NCBI GenBank assembly: GCA_903831165.1
Contig: CAIKWV010000362.1
Location: 1-10,478, forward strand
Direction: 5' to 3'
Source of the DNA: an uncultured cyanobacterium
GTDB lineage: Bacteria > Cyanobacteriota > Cyanobacteriia > PCC-6307 > Cyanobiaceae
DNA: 10,478 bases
A model generated the notes under the pieces. It was not told the DNA's origin. It did no database searches and saw only the letters and a list, made by a program, of their open reading frames with translations. How positions within the stretch are numbered: position 1 is the stretch's first letter; each line of letters begins with the position of its first letter. The position numbers and the translations under genes are program-made. Shown piece by piece: positions 1 through 5,734 of this stretch.

Positions 1-192
1 CAGCAGGGCCGGGGCAGCCCCAGGCCGGGGGAACAGCTCCGCGGCGGCAATGCCAAACCGCTCAAGACTTTCTTCGTAGGCCTCATGGCACCAGCGCAAC
101 AACTGGTGGAAATGCATTACCCCAGCCGCATCGGTGTCGCCAAAACGAACCGTGCGGCACAAGAGTAAAAAATCATCTTTAAGGGGCAGCAA
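1..192 (-). CDS. Acyl-CoA thioesterase, 4HBT hotdog family (DHNA-CoA thioesterase-like), C-terminus cut by window edge
   Basis: The minus strand from 192 to the window edge reads without a stop for 64 codons. It contains RTVRFGDTDAAGVMHF followed by HQLLRWCHEAYEESLERFG. This is the N-terminal signature of the hotdog-fold 4HBT thioesterases, and the second Asp of GDTDAAGV is the usual catalytic acid. Cyanobacterial members such as Slr0204 hydrolyse 1,4-dihydroxy-2-naphthoyl-CoA in phylloquinone synthesis; I infer that role from resemblance. No ATG or GTG lies between the in-frame stop shared with ndhH (207-205) and the conserved core. The likeliest start is therefore TTG at 192-190, although ATT at 195 is possible. 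The gap to ndhH is only 12 bases, so the two are probably co-transcribed. The rest of the protein lies outside the window. Confidence 0.85.
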   Translation of the reverse strand, partial: MLPLKDDFLLLCRTVRFGDTDAAGVMHFHQLLRWCHEAYEESLERFGIAAAELFPRPGAAPALL

Positions 193-204
193 AATGATGC
201 CCGC

Positions 205-1389
205 TCAGCGATCCACAGAGCCCATAATCACATCAATTGACCCCAAGATTGCCATGATATCTGCCACCTTTACCCCCTTAAGCAGGTGGGGCAGGATCTG
301 CAGATTGTTGAAATCTGCCGCCCGGATCTTCCAACGCCAGGGGGTTACATCGTTGTTGCCAATGATGAATACCCCCAGCTCCCCCTTGCCGGATTCCAGC
401 CGGGTATAAAGCTGTCCATTGGGAATCTTGAAGGTGGGTGCCACCTTCTTGGCAACGATCTGATAATCAAAGCCGTAGAACTCACTGGTTTTTCCTTCCA
501 ACTGGCGGCGGGCCTCGAGGTTTTCAGTGGGTCCACCGGGGATCTGCTTGAGGGCTTGGCGCAGGATCTTCAGCGATTCACGCATCTCCTGAATGCGCAC
601 CCGATAGCGGGCATAACAACAACCCTCAGTGGCCGTGGCCACATCCCAATCAAAATCTGCATAGCACTCGTAATTATCCACCCGGCGCAGGTCCCAGGGC
701 ACCCCGGAGGCCCGCAGCATCGGTCCGGAGAGACTCCAATTAATTGCCTGCTCCTTGGTGATTATCCCCAACCCCTCAATTCGGCGCAGGAAGATCGGAT
801 TGTTGGTGATTAGCTTTTCGTATTCATCCACCTTAACGGCAAACCAATTACAAAAATCCTCACACTTTTCCAGCCAGCCATAGGGTAAATCCGCCGCCAC
901 GCCACCGATGCGGAAATAGTTGTTATTCACCATCCGCTGGCCGGTGGCAGCCTCCCAGAGGTCGTAGATCATCTCCCGCTCCCGGAAGATGTAGAAGAAA
1001 GGCGTTTGGGCGCCCACATCCGCCAGGAATGGACCAAGCCAAAGCAAATGGTTAGCGATACGGGTGAGCTCCAGCATCAACACCCGGATGTAGCTGGCCC
1101 GCCTCGGCACCTTCACATCGGCAAGCCGCTCGGGGGCATTCACCGAGATCGCCTCGTTGAACATCCCCCCTGCATAATCCCAGCGGCTGGTGTAAGGCAC
1201 GAACATCACATTCGTGCGGCTTTCGGCAATTTTTTCCACCCCCCGGTGCAGGTAACCGATCACCGGTTCACAGTCGACCACGTCCTCGCCATCGAGGGTG
1301 ACCACCAGCCGCAGCACCCCATGCATCGAGGGGTGATGGGGGCCGAAGTTGACCACCATCGGCTCCGTGCGCGTTTCCAGCTGGGTCAT
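205..1389 (-). CDS. ndhH: NAD(P)H-quinone oxidoreductase subunit H (NDH-1 49-kDa subunit)
   Basis: This encodes subunit H of the cyanobacterial NDH-1 complex, homologous to NuoD and the mitochondrial 49-kDa subunit. It sits in the peripheral arm on the cytoplasmic face of the thylakoid membrane and helps form the plastoquinone-binding pocket used in respiration and cyclic electron flow. The 394 residues match the usual cyanobacterial and chloroplast length. Hallmarks in order are [14 protein letters not shown] near residue 16, [61 protein letters not shown], and a C-terminus [21 protein letters not shown]. The start at [10 protein letters not shown] fits family N-termini, with no clear Shine-Dalgarno before it. 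G+C here is visibly lower than in the genes to the right. A thioesterase reading frame follows 12 bases downstream. Confidence 0.98.
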   Translation of the reverse strand: MTQLETRTEPMVVNFGPHHPSMHGVLRLVVTLDGEDVVDCEPVIGYLHRGVEKIAESRTNVMFVPYTSRWDYAGGMFNEAISVNAPERLADVKVPRRASYIRVLMLELTRIANHLLWLGPFLADVGAQTPFFYIFREREMIYDLWEAATGQRMVNNNYFRIGGVAADLPYGWLEKCEDFCNWFAVKVDEYEKLITNNPIFLRRIEGLGIITKEQAINWSLSGPMLRASGVPWDLRRVDNYECYADFDWDVATATEGCCYARYRVRIQEMRESLKILRQALKQIPGGPTENLEARRQLEGKTSEFYGFDYQIVAKKVAPTFKIPNGQLYTRLESGKGELGVFIIGNNDVTPWRWKIRAADFNNLQILPHLLKGVKVADIMAILGSIDVIMGSVDR

Positions 1390-1429
1390 GGAGAGGGGCG
1401 GCTGGCGGGCCGTTGCCGAGGTGGGGCGG

Positions 1430-1435
1430 ATTCTA
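1430..1435 (-). promoter_or_regulatory. Possible -10 box for ndhH
   Basis: The minus strand reads TAGAAT here, a good match to the bacterial -10 consensus. It lies 40 bases upstream of the ndhH start codon, which would give a leader of roughly 35 bases. I see no convincing -35 hexamer at the right distance, so this is a weak prediction from one short motif. Confidence 0.3.
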
Positions 1436-1521
1436 GGGAGCCTGCCGGGAGATCAGGCAGGGGGCCAACCAAAGGGGCCTGCGTCTGTGCATCTGCCGAT
1501 CCCGGCGGAGCTGTGGCTTCT

Positions 1522-1548
1522 CTGAGCACGTGCCGTCAGGGTGCTCAG
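1522..1548 (+). promoter_or_regulatory. Alternative hairpin mutually exclusive with the terminator (candidate attenuator)
   Basis: CTGAGCAC (1522-1529) is the exact reverse complement of GTGCTCAG (1541-1548), giving an 8-bp stem with an 11-base loop. Its 3' arm uses bases 1541-1548. Those include the 5' arm and loop of the terminator stem and the first base of its 3' arm, so both hairpins cannot form together. Such overlap is the formal arrangement of an antiterminator and terminator pair. No leader peptide or known riboswitch is recognised, so a regulatory role is inference. Confidence 0.35.
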
Positions 1549-1558
1549 CACCCTTTTT
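1539..1558 (+). terminator. Rho-independent terminator-like hairpin in the cassette leader region
   Basis: GGGTGC (1539-1544) and GCACCC (1548-1553) form a perfect 6-bp stem with loop TCA, or 5 bp with a 5-base loop. Five T residues follow immediately at 1554-1558. This is the classic intrinsic terminator layout, reading rightward. No annotated gene ends before it on this strand. The 5' arm and loop also belong to an alternative 8-bp stem starting at 1522. Confidence 0.6.
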
Positions 1559-1724
1559 CTCGGGCCATGGGACCTGATCAAGCCACTCCTGCCATGGCGG
1601 CCCTGGCCGGTGCGACTTCCGAGCGGCAACGCCATCGACATCACACTTCCATTGCAACGAGATCGGCGCCTTGCTGCGCGGTCCGGCGAGAACGTGGTGC
1701 TCCTATGCCAACGGGTCTTGGCCA

Positions 1725-1743
1725 TAGTTTTATCAAGCTTGAT
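1725..1743 (+). promoter_or_regulatory. Possible -10 box (TAGTTT) with overlapping 12-bp palindrome upstream of the SDR gene
   Basis: TAGTTT at 1725-1730 fits the TAnnnT form of a -10 box. It is followed at 1732-1743 by ATCAAGCTTGAT, a perfect 12-bp palindrome that would sit over the predicted transcription start and ends 20 bases before the SDR ATG. The position suits an operator for a dimeric repressor. There is no good -35 hexamer, and no regulator gene lies in the cassette. Confidence 0.3.
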
Positions 1744-1763
1744 CCGCTCGAAGCCTTCACCCC

Positions 1764-2552
1764 ATGCCGTCGGAACAGGCTGCCGAGTCCTTGGCCGCTG
1801 AGGATCGCGTGGCCCTGATCACGGGCGCCTCCCGCGGGATCGGTCTGGCGACGGCCCGGTCGCTGGCGAAGCGTGGATACAGGATTGTGATCACCGCGCG
1901 GCAGGAGTCGGATCTGGCCCGGGCGGTCGCCGATCTTCGTGCGCTGCACCCCGGCGTCAGCGCCTTCGCCGGTGACTGCTCGGATCGCGGCGTGGTGAAC
2001 GACCTGATCGGCTCGATCCAGCGTGATTTTGGTCGCCTGGATGTGGTGGTGAACAATGCCGGCGGCAGTCACCATGCCTCGGATTTTGCCTCGCTCTCCC
2101 CCGAGGACTGGGATCAGACCCTTCGCCAGAATCTCAAGTTGGCGGTGATGGTCACCCAGGCGGCTCTTCCCCTTCTCAAGGCCACAGGCTCAGCCTCGAT
2201 CGTGAACGTGTCCTCCAAGGCAGGACGCCATCGCACCGACATGGCTGCCTGTGACTATGTCGCGGCCAAGGCGGGTCTGATTGGATTCACGCGCCAGCTC
2301 GCCCAGGAGCTGGGCCCTTGCGGTATCCGGGTGAACTGCGTAGCGCCCGGCATCACGGTGACCGCACGTGTGGAGGAGCGGTGGGAGCAGAGGCCCGAGC
2401 AGATCCGTGCCCAGGTGATTGCCGGGATCCCACTCGGTCGTTTTGCCACTCCCGAGGAGATCGCGGCGGCGATCGTGTTTCTGGCCTCCGACGAGGCGAG
2501 CTACATCACCGGTGCCACGCTCGATGTCAATGGCGGGGCGTTCATGGGATGA
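1764..2552 (+). CDS. Short-chain dehydrogenase/reductase (SDR family, FabG-like)
   Basis: This is a classical SDR oxidoreductase of 262 residues, probably using NAD(P)H to reduce a carbonyl or oxidise an alcohol. The Rossmann cofactor motif TGASRGIG is at residues 20-27 and NNAG at 97-100. The active site reads Ser151, Tyr165 (in DYVAAKAG) and Lys169. The C-terminal segment YITGATLDVNGG is typical of FabG-like members. All catalytic residues are present, but the substrate is not predictable. The ATG at 1764 leaves 15 residues before the first strand. GTG at 1809, with AGG five bases upstream, is a shorter alternative. The stop overlaps the next start as ATGA (2549-2552), implying translational coupling with the ThDP enzyme. 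This is the first gene of the three-gene cassette. Confidence 0.92.
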   Translation: MPSEQAAESLAAEDRVALITGASRGIGLATARSLAKRGYRIVITARQESDLARAVADLRALHPGVSAFAGDCSDRGVVNDLIGSIQRDFGRLDVVVNNAGGSHHASDFASLSPEDWDQTLRQNLKLAVMVTQAALPLLKATGSASIVNVSSKAGRHRTDMAACDYVAAKAGLIGFTRQLAQELGPCGIRVNCVAPGITVTARVEERWEQRPEQIRAQVIAGIPLGRFATPEEIAAAIVFLASDEASYITGATLDVNGGAFMG

Positions 2553-3736
2553 GCGCCATCGTTGCCGATCATCTGGCCCGCAGCCTGGCTGCCCGTGGTT
2601 TCGACCGTTGTTTCGGTTATCTGGGCCACCACATCGATCCCTTGCCCCAGGCTCTGCTCAGCCAGGGCATGCCGGTGGTGATCGCTGCTTCCGAAACCGG
2701 AGCGGGCTTCATGGCCCAGGGGTGGTCCATGGCCAGCGCTCGCGCTGGCCTGGTGTTTTGCGGGGGTGGTCCAGGCCTGGCGATGCTGATTCCGGCCCTG
2801 CAGGCAGCCCGGGCGGAGGGCTTCCCGCTGCTGGCGATCATCGGACAGACGAGCACGACCGGCCTGCCGACCTTCCAGGACACCGGGGCGCTCGGCAGCC
2901 GCGACCGGGAACTGCTGGATGCCCTGCAGTTCCCTGGTTTGCAGATCAGCAGTCCTCTGGAACTGCCAGCCGGGCTTGAGCTTGTCTGCGATGCCCTGGC
3001 CGCAGGCAGGCCCGCCGCGCTCACGATCCCCGCTGACATCCTGGCGGCACCCTGGCCCGCAGCCGGTGGGGAGAGCCTGCCGCCTCGGCTGGGGTTCGAG
3101 CGGCATCACCAGCTGACCGGCCCGGTCGTGCCCGCCGACCCTTTCCCTGGCGCCCAGCAGCCGATTGAGCCCTGCTCCTATCGAGCCGTGGTGCGCGCCC
3201 TCCTGGCGAGCCTTCCCTCCGGGACGCTCTGGTTCGGCGATGCCGGCCAGGCCCGCCACGCCATGCGGATGGAGTTCGAGGGGCGGGGCCTCCGGCTGTT
3301 CGATTGCCCCCAGAGCGGTCCGATGGGCTGGGCGATCGCTGCCGCGATCGGCGCCGCCTTCCATGAGCCCGATCGGCCCGTGTGCTGCTTCACGGGCGAT
3401 GGCAGCGCCCGGATGCAGGCCCATGAGTGGGCAACGGCGGTGCAACACCAGCTGCCGATCACCTTCGTGCTGGCCGTCAACGGTGTGCTCGGAGGCCCCT
3501 ATGAACGGATGCAGGGATCCGGGGCTCAGGGCCTGAGTCAGGTGCCCCCTGTCGACTGGTGCGCTCTGGCGGCTTCGATGGGATTGCCTGCCTGCCGGGT
3601 CGAAGGCACCCAGGAGATCGCGGCGGCGCTGGCCGCCCTGCCGCCCCGGGGTCCCCGGCTTCTCGAGCTTCCCCTGCCGGCCCTCGATCCCGAGGTGGTG
3701 GCGCCCTACAGCCTCAGCTGCTCCGCGTCGCGATGA
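2549..3736 (+). CDS. Compact thiamine-diphosphate-dependent enzyme (acetolactate synthase/decarboxylase superfamily) lacking the central domain
   Basis: The 395 residues form two ThDP domains. The pyrimidine-binding domain spans roughly residues 1-170, with the conserved activating Glu49 in ASETGAGFMAQG, then CGGGPGLAML. The pyrophosphate-binding domain spans about 210-385, with GDG at 283-285 and the metal-ligand Asn311, which is the GDG...N motif. Only about 40 linker residues join them. The larger family (acetolactate synthase, oxalyl-CoA decarboxylase, benzoylformate decarboxylase; about 550 residues) has a central domain here. The compact layout matches phosphonopyruvate and sulfopyruvate decarboxylases, so a 2-oxoacid decarboxylase is plausible, but no PEP mutase or sulfolactate genes are in view. 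Family members usually show NN where this has VN. Both ends overlap neighbours as ATGA, so it is tightly coupled to the SDR and the adenylating enzyme. Confidence 0.88.
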   Translation: MSAIVADHLARSLAARGFDRCFGYLGHHIDPLPQALLSQGMPVVIAASETGAGFMAQGWSMASARAGLVFCGGGPGLAMLIPALQAARAEGFPLLAIIGQTSTTGLPTFQDTGALGSRDRELLDALQFPGLQISSPLELPAGLELVCDALAAGRPAALTIPADILAAPWPAAGGESLPPRLGFERHHQLTGPVVPADPFPGAQQPIEPCSYRAVVRALLASLPSGTLWFGDAGQARHAMRMEFEGRGLRLFDCPQSGPMGWAIAAAIGAAFHEPDRPVCCFTGDGSARMQAHEWATAVQHQLPITFVLAVNGVLGGPYERMQGSGAQGLSQVPPVDWCALAASMGLPACRVEGTQEIAAALAALPPRGPRLLELPLPALDPEVVAPYSLSCSASR

Positions 3737-5127
3737 AGCCAGCCAGGACCATCTGTGAGGCGCTTCAGATCTGGCGGGATCAGGACCCGCAGGCACCAGC
3801 CCTCCGCGGCACGCAGGGCCCATGGCTGACGCGGGCGGATCTGGGGCATCGCCTCGAGGGGGGCCGCAGGGTGCTGCGCCAGGCCGGGCTCAGCGCCTCC
3901 AAGCGGGTGGCGGTGCTGATGCCCCAGGGGCTGGATGGGGCCGTCGTGGCGCTGCAGGTGGCTGGGGCCTGCAGCCTGGCGCCCCTGCGCGCCGGCACCC
4001 CGGCGGAACGCTGGCCCGCGGTGCTGCAGGCGTTGGCGCCCGCGGCCGTGGTGCTGGCCGGGGGCGCGGAACCGGCGCTGGCGGCGGTGGCCACCGCCCT
4101 GGGGATCCCGCTGCTGGATCCGGAGCTTCTGCTCAATCCCGCCGCTGATGGCCAGAGCGGAGCTGTAGGCGAGCCAGAGAGCATCGGCAAATCCATCGTG
4201 ATTGCCACCTCGGGAACCACCGGGGTGCCGAAATGGGTGTGTCACAGCCAGGTATCCCTGCTCCGGGGATGCGGGGCGACGGCCCGCTCCCTGGTCCTCA
4301 GCCCCACCGACAGGACCCTGCTGGCCTTGCCCCTGCATCACGTGCATGGCCTGGTTTCCGCTCTGCTCATGCCCCTGGCCAGCGGCGGCAGCGTGGTGGT
4401 GGCCGCAGGCTTCGATCCCGCTGCGGTGTTGGCCGGGCTGGCGGAGCTGGAGATCAGCTGGATCAGCCTGCCCCCCGCCATGCATCGCGCCCTGCTTGAT
4501 CAGCAGGGACGCACCCCTCTGGCTGCCGGGCATCGCCTCCGCTTTCTGCGCTCCGGGGCGATCTCTCTCCCCGGCTGTCTGATCGACGAGCTGCGCAGCG
4601 CCTTTGGCGTGCCGGTGATTGAGGCCTACGGCATGAGCGAGTGCCCGCACATCTGTGGCAATCCCCTTGATGCGCCCCGGCCAGGTTCGGTGGGCAGGCC
4701 GGTGGTGGAAGCGCTGGCCATCGTGGATCCCGCCGGTGAGCCGGTTCCGCCCGATACCTGGGGGCAGGTGGTGGTGCGGGGCACTCCGGTGATGGAGGGA
4801 TATCTGGGGAATCGGGACGAGCAGGCTGATCGCTTCGCTGATGGCTGGTTGCAGACGGGCGATGAAGGTCGGCTGGATGGCGAGGGATATCTGTATTTAC
4901 GCGGCCGCCTCAATGAACGCATCAACCGCGGCGGCATGAAGTTGATGCCGGCCGTCGTGGACGCGGCCCTGCTCCGCCATCCAGCGGTGCGGGAGGCCCA
5001 GGCCTTTCCGGTTCCCCATCCCACGCTGGGGGGAAGATCTGGCGGCGGCGGTGGTGCTGCGGCTCGGCGCAGGCACTACGGAGGAGGAGCTGCGCCGCCA
5101 TGCCCGCTCGGCGCTGGCTCCCCATGA
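3733..5127 (+). CDS. Acyl-adenylating enzyme (AMP-dependent synthetase/ligase), frameshifted before its C-terminal part
   Basis: As read, this gives 464 residues, of which the last 31 or so are out of frame. The body is an ANL-superfamily adenylation domain: SGTTGVPKW (160-168), LPLHHVHG (199-206), EAYGMSECPHICGNPL (297-312), GWLQTGD (371-377) and GRLNERINRGGMKL (391-404). The INRGG segment and the PGSVGRP block resemble oxalyl-CoA synthetases and medium-chain acyl-CoA ligases more than amino-acid NRPS domains. The usual NRPS FDxS motif is absent, so I expect a carboxylic acid substrate rather than an amino acid. The G6 run at 5028-5033 has one G too many. Removing it continues the protein as LGEDLAAAVVLRLG into the fragment ending at 5539, for 601 residues in total. 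The start ATG overlaps the ThDP stop (ATGA, 3733-3736). Confidence 0.85.
   Translation: MKPARTICEALQIWRDQDPQAPALRGTQGPWLTRADLGHRLEGGRRVLRQAGLSASKRVAVLMPQGLDGAVVALQVAGACSLAPLRAGTPAERWPAVLQALAPAAVVLAGGAEPALAAVATALGIPLLDPELLLNPAADGQSGAVGEPESIGKSIVIATSGTTGVPKWVCHSQVSLLRGCGATARSLVLSPTDRTLLALPLHHVHGLVSALLMPLASGGSVVVAAGFDPAAVLAGLAELEISWISLPPAMHRALLDQQGRTPLAAGHRLRFLRSGAISLPGCLIDELRSAFGVPVIEAYGMSECPHICGNPLDAPRPGSVGRPVVEALAIVDPAGEPVPPDTWGQVVVRGTPVMEGYLGNRDEQADRFADGWLQTGDEGRLDGEGYLYLRGRLNERINRGGMKLMPAVVDAALLRHPAVREAQAFPVPHPTLGGRSGGGGGAAARRRHYGGGAAPPCPLGAGSP
5028..5033 (+). other. Frameshift site: G6 homopolymer splitting the adenylation/carrier gene
   Basis: Five G residues here would read CTG GGG GAA GAT CTG (LGEDL), the normal run of an adenylation domain into its C-terminal subdomain. 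Six are present, so reading shifts to a Gly/Arg/Ala-rich tail that stops at 5127. The span 3733-5539 is 1807 bases, exactly one more than 602 codons. The cause could be a real mutation, a sequencing or assembly error, or polymerase slippage. Confidence 0.85.
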
Positions 5128-5539
5128 GGTGCCTTCCCGCATCCTGCTGTTGGCCGAGCTGCCGGCCGGAGACAGCGGCAAACCCGAGCGTTCCGGCCTG
5201 GCCGGACGGCTCGCCGACGTGCTCCTGTTCGCTGAGGAGCCGGCCTGCGGCGAGCTGGAAGCACTGATCACCGCCACCATGGCGGAGGTGCTCGAACAGA
5301 AGCCCTCGGGCCGGGATGCCAATTTCTTTCTGCTCGGCGGTGATTCACTCTCTGGCTCGCGGGTGATCAGCCGCCTGGCCGATCAGCTGTGCCTGGAGCT
5401 TCAACCGGCGTTGCTGTTCGCTTATCCCACGGCCCGCACCCTGGCCCAACGGCTCGATCGGCTGCTGGATGAAGCGCTGGCGCCATGGGATGACGGGGAG
5501 GCCGGTGCGGCGTTCGGCAGGCCATCGCCACTCGTCTAA
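5051..5539 (+). CDS. Detached C-terminal part of the adenylating enzyme: A-domain subdomain plus phosphopantetheine carrier domain
   Basis: This is the continuation of the gene at 3733 in another frame. The first possible start after the break is GTG at 5051, with no Shine-Dalgarno, and it overlaps the upstream frame by 77 bases, so independent translation is doubtful. It begins with the adenylation C-terminal subdomain (LGAGTTEEELRRHA, then APHEVPSRI). The catalytic A10-type lysine lies in GDSGKPER (Lys483 of the repaired 601-residue protein). A carrier domain follows with FFLLGGDSLSGSRV, whose Ser (538 in the repaired protein) is the 4'-phosphopantetheine attachment site, then RTLAQRLDRLLDE. 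Without the frame repair, the adenylating body lacks both the A10 lysine and its carrier. The protein ends at TAA 5537-5539. Confidence 0.8.
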   Translation: MVLRLGAGTTEEELRRHARSALAPHEVPSRILLLAELPAGDSGKPERSGLAGRLADVLLFAEEPACGELEALITATMAEVLEQKPSGRDANFFLLGGDSLSGSRVISRLADQLCLELQPALLFAYPTARTLAQRLDRLLDEALAPWDDGEAGAAFGRPSPLV

Positions 5540-5734
5540 GTGGTGCAGCGAACTCCATGGGCACGGAGCCGGGCGCCTGCGTAAGCCATCGACCAGGACC
5601 TCCTCCTTTTTGGTGGCTGTCGTGCCTGAGGTCTGTTGTTGGCTTCATCACGGCCTGGAGGCCGGTGATGCCCCAGCCCTGCCAGAGCTCAATGGCAGGG
5701 GCCTTGGGCTGGGCATGATCCGAGGATGGCCCCC
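5540..5734 (+). promoter_or_regulatory. Structured spacer/leader upstream of rsmH with several inverted repeats
   Basis: No gene is supported in these 195 bases. Two strong hairpins sit just before rsmH. CATCACGGCC (5646-5655) pairs with GGCC-G-GTGATG (5660-5670), leaving one bulged G and a TGGA loop. CCCTGCCA (5677-5684) pairs perfectly with TGGCAGGG (5693-5700). CCCAGCCC (5672-5679) is also the exact complement of GGGCTGGG (5706-5713), an alternative pairing that overlaps the second hairpin. No T run follows, so they are not obvious terminators. They could fold an rsmH leader RNA or be the remnant of a small palindromic repeat. I found no clear terminator for the cassette; the T5 run at 5607-5611 has no adjacent stem. 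Confidence 0.45.

Larger units (their letters stand above)
1390..1763. other. Divergent intergenic region between ndhH and the SDR gene
   Basis: These 374 bases separate ndhH (minus) from the cassette (plus). Reading frames cross the region on both strands, but none resembles a protein family, and I regard them as chance openings in GC-rich DNA. The region holds a possible ndhH -10 box at 1430-1435, a plus-strand terminator-like hairpin at 1539-1558 with a competing hairpin at 1522-1548, and a 12-bp palindrome at 1732-1743 close to the SDR start. A terminator placed here on the plus strand needs a transcript coming from the left. That suggests either a short RNA starting around 1440-1500 or a long cassette leader with attenuation. 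I recognise no tRNA or known small RNA. Confidence 0.6.

Noticed and set aside
3332..3339. GCGATCGC octamer (HIP1, the cyanobacterial repeat)
   Set aside because: I noticed only one exact copy in the window, inside a coding region. There is no clustering to call a feature.
2501..4650. Long minus-strand open frames (440 and 314 residues) across the ThDP and adenylation genes
   Set aside because: They have no recognisable motifs and biased composition, and they lie opposite genes with clear catalytic motifs.
5540..5589. Minus-strand 17-codon frame with an AGGAGG motif upstream of its ATG (5589)
   Set aside because: The Shine-Dalgarno match is good, but the peptide is tiny and featureless and lies in the cassette spacer. 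Chance is the simpler explanation.
1456..5703. Similar short strings GGCAGGGGGCC (1456-1466) and GGCAGGGGCC (5694-5703) flanking the cassette as possible insertion-site repeats
   Set aside because: Ten to eleven imperfect G/C bases are expected by chance in this composition, and no transposase, integrase or tRNA accompanies them.
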